Shown here: in pieces, positions 7,721 to 17,165 of the stretch
How positions within the stretch are numbered: the first letter of the stretch is position 1
Layout of the letters: each line of letters starts with the position of its first letter
Assembly: GCF_900582625.1 (NCBI RefSeq)
Contig: NZ_UTIQ01000241.1
Location: 979,661 to 1,043,660 of the forward strand
DNA length: 64,000 nucleotides
DNA from: Pseudomonas viridiflava
GTDB lineage: Bacteria > Pseudomonadota > Gammaproteobacteria > Pseudomonadales > Pseudomonadaceae
Reading direction: 5' to 3'
Made by a program: the position numbers and the translations under genes
The notes under the pieces: model-generated
What the model saw: the letters and a program-made list of their open reading frames with translations, nothing else
What the model was told of the DNA's origin: nothing
Database searches by the model: none

Positions 7721-8323
7721 TCAGAAGCCGGAACCCGGTTCCTTGAGATAGGAAATTTCCTCAGCCGTACTGTCACGACCAAGTGCCTGATTTCGATGAG
7801 GAAAACGACCGAACCGAGCAATCACCTGTTGATGCCGGCGGGCGTGATCAAGGGTGTTCTCGAAGTACGCACGCTCATCCTCGTCCACTTGCTCAAGCAA
7901 GGCAGCGAAGCATTCGATAGACAAGTCTTGGGCGGCGAGGTTTTCGGTGTGTTCGAGCACCAGGAACACGAAGAGTTGTTCCACCGGCGCCAGCGCCTGA
8001 TCCCAGCCTGCGGCCAAACCACGGGCCACTAACTGCTGAGCGCGCGCATCACCGGAATAGGCGAACGGGCTGTCGCGGTGAATCATGCGGGGCAACTGAT
8101 CGAGCAGCAGAATCAGCGCAAGCCAGCCCTCGGCGGTTTCCGTCCAGCCTTCCAATTCCCCCGCCAGTGCTTGGCGCACCAGCGGCGAAAACCGTTCACG
8201 GGCGTATTCGTCTTGGGCAGCGTGCTTGCCGAACCACAGGCGATTCTGCAACTCGGCGACCTCGGCCGCCGTTTCACCGGAACCAAACCACCAGTCCAGC
8301 AACGGCTGCCAAGGGGCGCTCAC
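7721..8323 (-). CDS. DUF924 family protein
   Basis: 200 residues from a GTG at 8323, three bases after the fbp stop; an AGGG in the end of fbp serves as ribosome binding site. The family signature is present: WWFG, LALILLLDQLPRMIHRDSPFAY and LEHTENLAAQD. DUF924 proteins are all-helical, TPR-like and of unknown function. The tight spacing puts it in one unit with fbp. No signal peptide. Confidence 0.85.
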   Translation of the reverse strand: MSAPWQPLLDWWFGSGETAAEVAELQNRLWFGKHAAQDEYARERFSPLVRQALAGELEGWTETAEGWLALILLLDQLPRMIHRDSPFAYSGDARAQQLVARGLAAGWDQALAPVEQLFVFLVLEHTENLAAQDLSIECFAALLEQVDEDERAYFENTLDHARRHQQVIARFGRFPHRNQALGRDSTAEEISYLKEPGSGF

Positions 8324-8326
8324 GGC

Positions 8327-9337
8327 TTAACCCTGATGGTAAGCAGTGACGCGCTCGACTTCTTCTTTCGAGCCCAAGTACACCGCGACGCGCTGGTGCA
8401 GAGAAGTCGGCTGAATGTCGAGAATGCGTTCCAGGCCGTTAGTCGAAACGCCACCGGCCTGCTCGACGATAAAGGACATCGGGTTGGCTTCGTACATCAG
8501 GCGCAGCTTGCCGGGCTTGCTCGGCTCGCGCGAATCACGCGGGTACATGAACAGGCCGCCGCGGGTGAGGATGCGGTGTACATCGGCAACCATCGCCGCG
8601 ACCCAGCGCATGTTGTAGTTCTTGCCCAGCGGGCCTTCTTCACCGGCCAACAGCTCGCCCACGTAGCGGCTGACTGGCGCTTCCCAGTGACGGGAATTGG
8701 ACATGTTGATGGCGAATTCAGCGGTGGTTTCCGGAATGCGAATGTCGTCGTGGGTGAGCACGAAGCTGCCCAGTTCGCGGTCGAGGGTGAAGCCTTTGAC
8801 GCCGTTGCCGAGGGTCAGCACCAGCATGGTTTGCGGGCCGTAAATGGCGTAGCCGGCGCACACTTGCTTGGTGCCCGGTTGCAGGAAAGCCTGCTCGTCG
8901 AGGCTGTCGTTCTGGCTCAGGTATTGGTCCGGGCAACGCAGTACCGAGAAGATGGTGCCAACCGAGACGTTGACGTCGATGTTGGAGGAGCCGTCCAACG
9001 GGTCGAACACCAACAGGTAGGCGCCTTTCGGGTATTTGCCGGGGATCTGGTAAGCGTTGTCCATTTCTTCGGACGCCATACCGGCCAGGTGGCCGCCCCA
9101 TTCGTTGGCTTCGAGCAGAATCTCGTTGGAGATGACGTCGAGTTTCTTCTGCACTTCACCCTGCACGTTTTCGGTGCCCATGCTGCCCAGTACGCCACCC
9201 AGGGCGCCTTTGGATACCGCGTGGCTGATCTCTTTGCAGGCACGCGCGACCACTTCGATCAGGAAGCGCAGATCGGCGGGAGTGTTGTTACTTCGGGTCT
9301 GCTCGATCAAGTAGCGGCTGAGGGTAACGCGGGACAT
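8327..9337 (-). CDS. fbp: fructose-1,6-bisphosphatase class I
   Basis: 336 residues. The metal- and phosphate-binding motif DPLDGSSNIDVNVSVGTIF is intact, as are the conserved N-terminal SRVTLSRYLIEQTR and the GGLFMYPRDSREPSKPGKLR substrate region. It dephosphorylates fructose 1,6-bisphosphate to fructose 6-phosphate in gluconeogenesis, which is essential for Pseudomonas growing on organic acids. Normal length for the class I family. It is followed directly by the DUF924 gene; three evenly spaced CTGACAG repeats lie 46-84 bp upstream of its start. Confidence 0.97.
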   Translation of the reverse strand: MSRVTLSRYLIEQTRSNNTPADLRFLIEVVARACKEISHAVSKGALGGVLGSMGTENVQGEVQKKLDVISNEILLEANEWGGHLAGMASEEMDNAYQIPGKYPKGAYLLVFDPLDGSSNIDVNVSVGTIFSVLRCPDQYLSQNDSLDEQAFLQPGTKQVCAGYAIYGPQTMLVLTLGNGVKGFTLDRELGSFVLTHDDIRIPETTAEFAINMSNSRHWEAPVSRYVGELLAGEEGPLGKNYNMRWVAAMVADVHRILTRGGLFMYPRDSREPSKPGKLRLMYEANPMSFIVEQAGGVSTNGLERILDIQPTSLHQRVAVYLGSKEEVERVTAYHQG

Positions 9338-9382
9338 GGAAGGCTCCAGAGGGTTTGAAATCCCGCGCAGTTTAGCGCGAGT

Positions 9383-9421
9383 CTGTCAGCAATTCCTCCT
9401 GTCAGACCCAGGGGCTGTCAG
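9383..9421. repeat. three CTGTCAG direct repeats at exact 16-bp period upstream of fbp
   Basis: CTGTCAG occurs at 9383, 9399 and 9415, each start exactly 16 bp after the last, in the 113-bp gap between the fbp start and the end of the diguanylate cyclase gene. On the fbp strand the unit reads CTGACAG. Regular spacing suggests a binding array for a regulator, but the register is not a whole number of helical turns, so chance or a slippage remnant is possible. Confidence 0.4.
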
Positions 9422-9450
9422 GAGAGTTCAGTAGTTGCCTAGGACATTGC

Positions 9451-11106
9451 CTAGAGCGACGCACTATCCATGCCACAAACTCTGTTACGACCGCTACGTT
9501 TGGCTTGGTAGAGCGCTTTGTCAGCGATTTGCAGCAGGTCATCCAGGAACTCGCCCTGGGCTGGCCAGAACGCCAAGCCGGCGGACAGCGTAACGGCTTG
9601 CGGACCATTGCGCGTGGCCACTTGGGTGGTCGCCAACTGCATGCAAATGGCCTCAACGCGCTGGCGCGCTTCTTCTGGCGCGACGCCGGGCAGAATCAGC
9701 AAAAACTCCTCGCCACCGATACGAAATACCGCGTCGGTACTGCGCAAGGCATCGGTGAGCAACTGCGAAACCAGCACCAGCACGTCATCTCCGACCAAAT
9801 GGCCATGGGCGTCGTTGAGCGCTTTGAAATGGTCGAGGTCGATCAGCGCCAGCGCCAACGGTCTCTGCTCGCGCTGGGCGCGGGCCAGTTCACGGTCGAA
9901 GAATTCTTCGAGGTAGCGGCGGTTATACAGGCCGGTCAGCGGATCGCGCAGGGCCTGTTCCTGCAAGCGTTCGTGCAGGCTGGAAATGGTGCGCAAGCGG
10001 TCTTCGCTCACGGCCAGCGCTTCGGCCAACTTGCGCTCGCTGATGTGCCGCTGGGTGACGTCGCGCAGGTAGAGCATTTGCCCCAGCACCGAGGAACTGC
10101 TGCGCGTGGCACGCTCGATGGCACGGCATGACACTTCGAAATAGCGAGCAGGATTATCCAGCGTTAGCAGCCGATCACCATTGGCGCTCAGCGGTTGGCT
10201 CAGCACGGCTTCCAGCGCGGCGCCATAAACCGGCCACTCGGCCAGGGGCACGCCTTGCCAGGTATCGCTTTGGCCGGCTAGGCGGCACGCCGCCGGGTTG
10301 GCTTCGAGCACGCGCTGTTGGGTGTCGACCACCAGCACCGGATCGAGCAATTCCTCAAGCAACAAATGCCGCGCCACGGGCAGCAGATCAAACAGCCGCA
10401 CGCCGACAATCAGCCAGGAAAACGCCAGCAAGGTGAAGGCGAAACAGAACGGCGTCGGGTCGAAGCCAAACAGCTGAACGTCCCAAAAAACATAGGAGAG
10501 GTTGGCGCCCCACGGCAGCAGCGTGACCAGCCCGAACGCCAGGTAATGACGGCGATGCACACCGGTGCTGAGCACAGCCGCTTTGATCACCACGGCCAGG
10601 CAGAACAGCACAAAGGCGTACTCGTAGATTGCCGTGGCGTAGAACAACGGGCCATGCCGGTAAAGAATCGGCGCGCCGGGCAGCTCGGAGGCGGGGCCGG
10701 TGTCCGGTGTATAGAACAAGCCATGCCACGGGTTGCTCAGCGCTAACGCCCAAACCACCAAGGGCACCACGGCAAATACCGCGACCTGACTCAGCGGCAG
10801 CGGCTGCCGCTCGCTGTTGACGTATTGCCAAAGAAACACCGCCCAGAAGGTGGGCAAACCGACGATGCCCGGCCACGCCATGCTGGCCCAGAACTGCTTG
10901 CATTCACCGCCCTGCGCAGCCAACTCCAGGCTGGCGGCGAGCAGCCACCAGAGGCTGGCCATATGCAAGAGAAAGAAACTATCCCGACCGGGAAAGCTGC
11001 GTTGGCGGGTAACCCAATGGGCAAGCATGACCACGCCCAGGCATACCACTAGGGTAAACACCACCGGCATGCTCAACGCCCAACCTGAATTACTGCAAAG
11101 GCTCAT
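9451..11106 (-). CDS. membrane diguanylate cyclase (7TM-PAS-GGDEF)
   Basis: 551 residues from the ATG at 11106; 41 further codons upstream have no membrane-protein character and are left out. Seven hydrophobic segments in the first 225 residues look like the histidine-kinase-type 7TM region. A PAS-like domain (VLVVDTQQRVLEANPAACRL) and a short coiled coil lead to a GGDEF domain with active site GGEEF at 464-468 and the inhibitory I-site RSTD five residues before it. It should make cyclic di-GMP in response to a membrane or cytosolic signal, with product feedback. No EAL domain. It stands alone between fbp and the DUF3999 gene. Confidence 0.9.
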   Translation of the reverse strand: MSLCSNSGWALSMPVVFTLVVCLGVVMLAHWVTRQRSFPGRDSFFLLHMASLWWLLAASLELAAQGGECKQFWASMAWPGIVGLPTFWAVFLWQYVNSERQPLPLSQVAVFAVVPLVVWALALSNPWHGLFYTPDTGPASELPGAPILYRHGPLFYATAIYEYAFVLFCLAVVIKAAVLSTGVHRRHYLAFGLVTLLPWGANLSYVFWDVQLFGFDPTPFCFAFTLLAFSWLIVGVRLFDLLPVARHLLLEELLDPVLVVDTQQRVLEANPAACRLAGQSDTWQGVPLAEWPVYGAALEAVLSQPLSANGDRLLTLDNPARYFEVSCRAIERATRSSSSVLGQMLYLRDVTQRHISERKLAEALAVSEDRLRTISSLHERLQEQALRDPLTGLYNRRYLEEFFDRELARAQREQRPLALALIDLDHFKALNDAHGHLVGDDVLVLVSQLLTDALRSTDAVFRIGGEEFLLILPGVAPEEARQRVEAICMQLATTQVATRNGPQAVTLSAGLAFWPAQGEFLDDLLQIADKALYQAKRSGRNRVCGMDSASL

Positions 11107-11254
11107 GACCCTACACCTACAGCCAAACGGCCCATCGCCCGGAACCGGGGAGCCATCTGCGGGTAAATGGTAGAAAGGTGCACCGGCCCAGCCAGAAGGC
11201 TCAATGCCAGTATCGAAGCGAACGCGCAACGATACGCCATCTAAGCGGAAAAAC

Positions 11255-11293
11255 GTAGGTGGGCCAGGTAGGGTTGAGCGGAGCCCACCCTAC
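11255..11293 (-). terminator. intrinsic terminator after the DUF3999 gene
   Basis: On the minus strand the arms GTAGGGTGGGC and GCCCACCTAC pair (one bulge) and are followed by GTTTTT. The hairpin begins on the stop codon of the DUF3999 gene and would end the DUF2339-DUF3999 transcript. Confidence 0.7.
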
Positions 11294-12678
11294 TCCTGAG
11301 GCTTCTGCGCCTTTAACAAGCTCAGCGCCATGCCTACCAGCAGGGCCACACCCACGAGCAACACAGCCCAAAGCCCGTAACGCTGCCAGTCAACATTCGC
11401 GGCGGGGCTTGCCGTCTGCGTGGCGGGCGGTGCCGCCACCGGCGTGCCGGCCTTGGCGATGCCGAGCGAGGCCAGGCGTTTATCGTCGTAGCCGGGAATC
11501 AGCGTGCTCAGCGGCAAGTTGTTGGCCGTACCACTCGCGTTACCCAGCGCCAGCACATACGGCGCGCTGCCCCGGGCGAGGAACACCAACTGCGTTGAGC
11601 GCAAGCCGATGCGCACGGTCGGCGCGGCCTGGCCAAGTCCGCCGCCGCGCGGGTCGACCTGCAAGCGCAGGTGTTGCACCCACTGGCCGGGTAGCTGCAG
11701 CTCATCATGGATCACGTCTTTGCCATTTTCCGGCAGGCGATACAGCAGGCCGCGCGTAAGCGACTGCCAACTGTCTTTGCTGTCCCGCCGGGTGCTGACC
11801 GTGACCGGGGCCAGCGTGTTGGCTTGCGTCAGCTCCACGCGCAGCAGCTCAAGGGGCAACGACACGGGCAAGTCGAGGGTGTATTCGCCATCTTTCACCT
11901 GCTTGGTTGGCAAACCGTCGGACCACGACACCGGCGCCGCCACGCTGTTGTGGGTGGTGCTGCTCAGCTCGGCGCTGACCAACACCGGTGCTTTTTGCGG
12001 CGCCAGCCAGAGCAAGCGCAAGTAGCGGGCGCGCTGGCCGGGCAAGGTGGTGTCGCGCTGTTCGATGCGCTCATCGGCGAAGGCCAGGCGGGCGATCTGG
12101 CCGTCTTCCCACGGGGTCCAGGTTTGCAGGTCGTCGCTGGCTTCGATGGAGAAACGCTGGAACCCGTCCTGCTCGGAGGTCCAGTCCAGGCTCAGTTTGT
12201 TCAGCGGCGCGTCGATGGCGCTGGCGTCGAGCAACCAGCCGCGCAGCACCTGATTGGGTTTGTCGGTGGCAGTCGCCGCCTCCGGGCCAACTTCAACAAT
12301 GGTGCCCGTGGTGGTGCGCTGTACCCGCACGCTCGGCGCGCCGGCCGGGGCGTCGGCGGCGGCGTACAGCGGGAACCATTTCACCGCGGTGGCGGTGTTG
12401 GTTTCGCTGCGTTCGGCGCTGCCGGCGGTCAAGGCATAGGCCTGCGCCTGGCCTTCGGCGTTGAATACGCGCACGTCACGCAAGTCGCCAAAGCGCGCGG
12501 CCAGGCGCAAGGCCATGGGCACTTCAAGCCGGTACCACGGCCCTTCGCCGCTCAGGGTCAGGGGAACCTGGGTGGTGTAGTCCGCTGGCTGCTCGGCAAA
12601 CGCGCCGGCGCAGGCCAGCGTGATCGCACCACCCACTATCACGCGGCGCATGGCCGCCAAAGAAAACAACGCACTCAT
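11290..12678 (-). CDS. DUF3999 membrane-anchored periplasmic protein
   Basis: 462 residues. N-terminal signal sequence (IVGGAITLACAGAFA), a long beta-rich periplasmic part with two discoidin-like stretches (the second includes LDLPVSLPLELLRVELTQ), and a single C-terminal membrane helix (YGLWAVLLVGVALLVGMALSLL) followed by a basic tail. It matches the DUF3999 family. Its ATG overlaps the TGA of the DUF2339 gene by 4 nt; the two families are usually found as such a pair, which suggests one membrane complex. Sugar or glycan binding is an inference from the discoidin-like folds only. Confidence 0.85.
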   Translation of the reverse strand: MSALFSLAAMRRVIVGGAITLACAGAFAEQPADYTTQVPLTLSGEGPWYRLEVPMALRLAARFGDLRDVRVFNAEGQAQAYALTAGSAERSETNTATAVKWFPLYAAADAPAGAPSVRVQRTTTGTIVEVGPEAATATDKPNQVLRGWLLDASAIDAPLNKLSLDWTSEQDGFQRFSIEASDDLQTWTPWEDGQIARLAFADERIEQRDTTLPGQRARYLRLLWLAPQKAPVLVSAELSSTTHNSVAAPVSWSDGLPTKQVKDGEYTLDLPVSLPLELLRVELTQANTLAPVTVSTRRDSKDSWQSLTRGLLYRLPENGKDVIHDELQLPGQWVQHLRLQVDPRGGGLGQAAPTVRIGLRSTQLVFLARGSAPYVLALGNASGTANNLPLSTLIPGYDDKRLASLGIAKAGTPVAAPPATQTASPAANVDWQRYGLWAVLLVGVALLVGMALSLLKAQKPQE

Positions 12679-15600
12679 GAACTGACCTGCTCTTCTTCAG
12701 TTTCAGTCGCCGCATGCCGAGGTGGCAGTGGCGCGAAATAGCCGACCACCAGCAACAGCACGCCGACACCAATAAACGACACGATGCGTTCCAGACCGCC
12801 ACGGTTGCCCAGCTCGACAAAGAACAGCTTGGCGACCACCACGGCAATCAACGCGGCGCCCACCAACCACACTTCGCGACGGCTGCGCAGATGGCCGAAA
12901 ATCATCAGCGCCAGGGCGATTAGCGTCCACACAATCGACAAGCCCGCCTGCACCAGCATCGATTCCAGCAGCAGATCCAACTGATACGGCACGCCGCCCC
13001 AGTGGTGCGCCGCGCGGAACACCAAAGCGGTGAACAAGGCAAACAACGAGGCGCCCGCCACCACCTGGGGCAGCCAGCCCAGGCGCTCGCCGCTAGACAG
13101 GTGCGGCAAGGCGGTATGCAGCCAGCGGCATACGCCGAACAAGGCGAACAACAGGCCCAGCTCCAGCGGGTTGATCAGCGGCACGTAGGGCAGCGGGTCG
13201 GCATTGCCATCGCTGGCGATATTGGCCAGCCAGAACCAGCCGAGCATCAGCACCGCCAACGGCAGCGCGGCCAAGTGGCGGTACTCGCGCGGGTAAGCGC
13301 GCACCGGCCACGGCCAATTACGCGGCGAGGCCATGGCCAGCAGGTAAATGCTCGGCAGTACCGCCCAACCCAACCAGCGCCAGGCGTTGTAATGGTCGGA
13401 CAGCACGTACAGCAAATAACGCAGCTCCAGCGCCAGCACGCCGAGAATCAGCCAGCAGCCGAGCACATGCGCAGCGCTCAATGCGTTCGCGGGCAGCAAA
13501 TCGGCGAGGCGGCGCAACGACCACAGGTGCACGGCAAATACCAAGCCCCACGCCAGCCAACCAAAGTTGGCCGCCGGGTGATAGGCCTCGTGCCAGATGT
13601 ACAACAGCACCACGCCGGCAGCCGGCACCAGCATCGGACACAGCAACGCCAGTGCCTGCCATTTCTCCCGCCCAGCCAGCCAACTCCAGAGCGCCACGCT
13701 CACCGCCGCCACCATCAGCAACAGCGGCGCCTGCAACGCCGGCTCGGCAAAACGCAGCACTTCGCTGACAGTCGCCAGCACCCACCAACCGGCGCCCCAT
13801 ACCAGCAGAAGTTGCGACAGCCGTTCCAAACTCAGCGAGCCCATTACATCGGCATCGTTGCGGGCGGCGCGCATCAGGCGCCACGCGCCGACCATGGCGG
13901 CCAGCGCCAGGGTTGCGGGCGTCCAGAAGCCGGCATGGGCCAGCGGGCGCAGGCCTTCGCTGCTCAGCGGTCCCAGCAACAGCGGACTGGCCGCCAGAAA
14001 CGCCACGCCGCCCACTGCCTGCAGCAGCAATCCAAAGACAAAACTGGCGCGCTGTTGCAAATGCAGGCTCAGCCACACGATCAGCAAGCCGCTGCCCGCC
14101 CACACCGCGCTGGCGGTTTGCCAAGGCAGCACAAACAGCACGGCCAGATTGATAAACACCAGGCCCACCAGCAGCACCAGCGACAGCCCGCGCATCAGGC
14201 CGGCGTCATTGCGCACCTCTTTATCGCGCGCCGCCACCAACATGCCGCCGACCAGCGCCAGGCCAATCAACGAGGCCACCAGCAAGCCGCGCCAGCCAGC
14301 ACTGAAAACGCCGCTGTCGTCGCCGGTCGCGCCGCGCAGTTGCAGCAGGAACAAGGCACCACCCACCAACTGCACGGCGAACGAGGAAAACAGGAAGCTG
14401 CGGGCGCGGATGCGCAAGCCGACAAACAAAGTCGCCAAGCCCGCCAACGCCCAGACGATAGCCGTGGCTTCGGCACGCAGGTTCAGCGGCGCCAACAGAT
14501 AAAGGAACGTCAGGCCCAGCACTGCCAGCATCGGCAGAAACCGGCGCTCCAGCTCGGTGGTGTGATCATCCGGGGCTTTGCGCAATTGGTAATGGCTGAA
14601 CAGCAACGCCAGGCCGAGCATCAACGCCCCGAGCCATGAGCCGTAGAGCAGCGAGGTAACGCCGATGTGCAGGTCCACCAGAAACGCCAGCGCCGCGCCC
14701 AGTTGCAACAGCAGGGCAAAGGCACGAGCCAATGGCCGTTGCTGACGCAGGCCCAGCCAGTAAATGCCGGCACCCTCGACGGCCCAGGCGGCGGAGGTCC
14801 AGCTGGCGTCCAGCCCCAACGGAATGGCCAGCGAACCGAAGATCACGCCCAGCGCCATGCAGGTTTCCACCAGCAGCAAGGCACGGCCCGGTGCGCGACC
14901 GACCAGAATGCGGGCGATGAGCATATACAGCAGGCCCATGGCCAAGGCGCTGAACGCGGCGGCGAATTCAATGTGGTGCACCAGCGCGAACTGCAGGCCA
15001 AAGCCCACCAGCGGCGGACCGAACAGCATGGTGCCATCGACATAGTCGCCCTGACGGCGGGACCAGAGCAGCAGCCCGTCGCGGCTATCGTCCACTGGGC
15101 CAACGCTGTGCTCGCGCAGTTTGCGACGAGCAAACAGCAGGCCGATGGCGACATACATCAGGAAGAACACAATCAGGAACGGCTCGGTGCTCCCCAGCAG
15201 CTCCGGTGTATAGGAACGCATGCCCCAGGCGAAGCCGATGCCAAAGGTGCCGACAAAACCGATCAGGTTGAGCATGCGCCACGCCTTGAACCAGGCGATG
15301 GCGAAGATGCCGCTGTTGAGCAGGATGAAGTACGAAAACAGCGCGACGTGATTGCCGCTGCCGGTGGAGGTCAGAATCGGCGCCGCGAAACCGCCTAGGG
15401 CGGCGACAGCGGCCAGCGCCATGGCGTTCTGCGTGACAGCAAGAATGGCCGAGCAGATGGTGACGATCACCAACAGGCTCAGGGCCATTTTCGGGTCGAG
15501 CAGCGGATGCAGGCGGAAGGCCGCGAACACCGTCAGGTACAGCACGGCGATGCCGGTGCCCTGCAGCATCAAGGCGTAATTGGGGTTGCGTAGCCGCAGC

Positions 15601-16346
15601 CACCAACCCAGCGCCAGCAACGCCACCGCACTGGCGGCCACACCGGCATAACGCACCTGCACCGGCACGACCATGCCTTCGGTGGCGTAACGCAGCAAAA
15701 AGGCCAGGCCGAGAAACAGCAGCACCACGCCAATGCGCAGTACGGTATTACCCCCGAACAGCCAGTTCTTCGCGGCGCTGAAACCGCGTTCGAACAGATT
15801 CGGTTCGCGAGGAGTCGGCGGGGCCGGCGGTTGGCGAGGCGGCGCAGCGGACGCCACAGGCTCGCGGGCCCAGTCGCTGACGGGCATTTGGTCGACAACG
15901 CCGGTCACCGGCTTCGGCGGTGTGGCCAGCAACTCGGGCGGAAGCTCGAATACCAAGCCAGGCTCGCTGGTGGGAACGGCAACCGGCTCGGGCTGCGGGT
16001 CGAATTCGAAGGTGAAATCCAGATCGTCGACGGCGCCGCTGGAAATGGGCGCTTCGGCTGCTGTGGCCGGCGCGGGGGGCGGCTCGGCAACGGGAGCGCT
16101 GCCGCCGGTGGCGAGGCGCTCTTCAAGATGCGTTAGGCGTGTGGTGACGGCGAGGGTGCCGCGCTCGAAGCGCTCGGCGAAACCGCTCAGCTTGGTCTGC
16201 AACTCGTCGTTGCGCTGCTGCAGGTTGCGCAGTTGCAACCAGAGACCGATGGCAAAACCCAGCGAAGCGCCGAGTAACCCTTCCGTGATCGACTCATCCA
16301 GCGAAACGCCGATGAGCAGACCGACCAGCATGAAAATCCATTGCAT
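12675..16346 (-). CDS. DUF2339 large polytopic membrane protein
   Basis: 1223 residues. One N-terminal helix, a coiled coil (LQLRNLQQRNDELQTKL), a roughly 110-residue Pro/Glu-rich linker, and then some 28-30 hydrophobic segments to the C-terminus. This is the DUF2339 architecture and near the usual length; the P. aeruginosa counterpart in the same neighbourhood is PA5114. Function is unknown. There is no ATPase or transporter motif that I can see. It overlaps the DUF3999 gene and is probably translationally coupled to it. Confidence 0.88.
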   Translation of the reverse strand: MQWIFMLVGLLIGVSLDESITEGLLGASLGFAIGLWLQLRNLQQRNDELQTKLSGFAERFERGTLAVTTRLTHLEERLATGGSAPVAEPPPAPATAAEAPISSGAVDDLDFTFEFDPQPEPVAVPTSEPGLVFELPPELLATPPKPVTGVVDQMPVSDWAREPVASAAPPRQPPAPPTPREPNLFERGFSAAKNWLFGGNTVLRIGVVLLFLGLAFLLRYATEGMVVPVQVRYAGVAASAVALLALGWWLRLRNPNYALMLQGTGIAVLYLTVFAAFRLHPLLDPKMALSLLVIVTICSAILAVTQNAMALAAVAALGGFAAPILTSTGSGNHVALFSYFILLNSGIFAIAWFKAWRMLNLIGFVGTFGIGFAWGMRSYTPELLGSTEPFLIVFFLMYVAIGLLFARRKLREHSVGPVDDSRDGLLLWSRRQGDYVDGTMLFGPPLVGFGLQFALVHHIEFAAAFSALAMGLLYMLIARILVGRAPGRALLLVETCMALGVIFGSLAIPLGLDASWTSAAWAVEGAGIYWLGLRQQRPLARAFALLLQLGAALAFLVDLHIGVTSLLYGSWLGALMLGLALLFSHYQLRKAPDDHTTELERRFLPMLAVLGLTFLYLLAPLNLRAEATAIVWALAGLATLFVGLRIRARSFLFSSFAVQLVGGALFLLQLRGATGDDSGVFSAGWRGLLVASLIGLALVGGMLVAARDKEVRNDAGLMRGLSLVLLVGLVFINLAVLFVLPWQTASAVWAGSGLLIVWLSLHLQQRASFVFGLLLQAVGGVAFLAASPLLLGPLSSEGLRPLAHAGFWTPATLALAAMVGAWRLMRAARNDADVMGSLSLERLSQLLLVWGAGWWVLATVSEVLRFAEPALQAPLLLMVAAVSVALWSWLAGREKWQALALLCPMLVPAAGVVLLYIWHEAYHPAANFGWLAWGLVFAVHLWSLRRLADLLPANALSAAHVLGCWLILGVLALELRYLLYVLSDHYNAWRWLGWAVLPSIYLLAMASPRNWPWPVRAYPREYRHLAALPLAVLMLGWFWLANIASDGNADPLPYVPLINPLELGLLFALFGVCRWLHTALPHLSSGERLGWLPQVVAGASLFALFTALVFRAAHHWGGVPYQLDLLLESMLVQAGLSIVWTLIALALMIFGHLRSRREVWLVGAALIAVVVAKLFFVELGNRGGLERIVSFIGVGVLLLVVGYFAPLPPRHAATETEEEQVSS

Positions 16347-16535
16347 GCAGCGCTTCCTAGTCAGGCGAAGTGCCAGCCAGAGACTGCCGCCGTTATAGCG
16401 GCGTCACATCCCGCCACCGGGCATCCCTGTCCAGCACGCGCAGGCCGTGGCCCGCAACGGCGGCAGTATATCCGCCCTACCCCACCGCACCGCTACTACC
16501 AGCGCACGCTTTGCGCGTGATTCGGCGGATGGTTG

Positions 16536-16563
16536 TTCACAATTTCACCAATATCGCTATGAT
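16536..16563 (+). promoter_or_regulatory. candidate sigma-70 promoter for the ykgJ-like gene
   Basis: TTCACA (16536-16541) and TATGAT (16558-16563) are separated by 16 bp, about 65 bp before the ATG at 16631. This is the only good promoter match I see in the 284-bp gap between the divergent DUF2339 and ykgJ-like genes. Confidence 0.45.
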
Positions 16564-16630
16564 GCCGCCCCCACCGCTTCACGCCCTGCCAACTGGCCGG
16601 GGCGCGGCGTTCTCCACAGGTATGCAAGTC

Positions 16631-17038
16631 ATGACGAAGTTATTGGTAGTTGGCGCTGAGCTCGATCGCACCGACACCTGGATCAAATACGAACGCACCA
16701 TGTGCAGCAGCTGCGTGTCGAGCTGCTGCACCATGCCGGTGGAAGTGAAGTTCAACGACCTGCTGCGCATCGGCCTGGTGCAAGAGTTCGAACGCAGCGA
16801 ACCGGCCAAGCAGATCGCCAAACGCCTGATGAAAGAAGGTGTGGTGGAACGTTTCAACCAGAAGTACGGCATCTACACGCTGACGCGCATGGGCAACAAC
16901 GATTGCCTGTACCTGGACCGGAAAAGCCGGTTGTGCACCATTTACGAACAGCGCCCGGATACCTGCCGCAACCACCCCAAGATTGGGCCTCGGCCGGGGT
17001 ATTGCGCGTATAAGCCGAAGGCGGCTGCAAAGGTTTGA
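16631..17038 (+). CDS. YkgJ family cysteine-cluster protein
   Basis: 135 residues from the ATG at 16631 (another ATG 9 bp upstream is possible). The family cysteines are plain: CSSCVSSCC near residue 25, then CLYLDRKSRLCTIYEQRP and TCRNHP, giving the pattern expected for binding zinc or an iron-sulfur cluster. The role is unknown; homologues are widespread cytosolic proteins. Single gene between the DUF2339 gene (divergent) and typA (convergent). Confidence 0.88.
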   Translation: MTKLLVVGAELDRTDTWIKYERTMCSSCVSSCCTMPVEVKFNDLLRIGLVQEFERSEPAKQIAKRLMKEGVVERFNQKYGIYTLTRMGNNDCLYLDRKSRLCTIYEQRPDTCRNHPKIGPRPGYCAYKPKAAAKV

Positions 17039-17058
17039 TCAACCACCGTTTTGTTTTT

Positions 17059-17140
17059 GTAGGAGCGACCTTGGTCGCGAACGGCGCAAACGCCGCTCTG
17101 TAATTCCGTTTGCAGGGTTCGCGAGCAAGCTCGCTCCTAA
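17059..17140. repeat. REPIN (paired Pseudomonas REP hairpins)
   Basis: Inverted halves start with GTAGGAGCGACC..GGTCGCGAA and end with TTCGCGAGCAAGCTCGCTCC. Each half folds on itself (GCGACCTTGGTCGC; GCGAGCAAGCTCGC), and a small GGCG..CGCC palindrome lies between. It sits after the ykgJ-like gene and before its terminator. Confidence 0.88.
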
Positions 17141-17165
17141 GGCCTCTGAGAAGAAACGCAGCTAA

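Noticed and set aside
13002..14639. 545-codon plus-strand frame opposite the DUF2339 gene
   Set aside because: Gln/His/Arg-rich translation typical of the reverse of a hydrophobic membrane-protein gene; DUF2339 on the other strand is clear.
17041..17165. Hairpin-rich region as a possible CRISPR or sRNA locus
   Set aside because: Only two inverted REP halves are present, with no repeated spacer pattern and no promoter; REPIN explains it.
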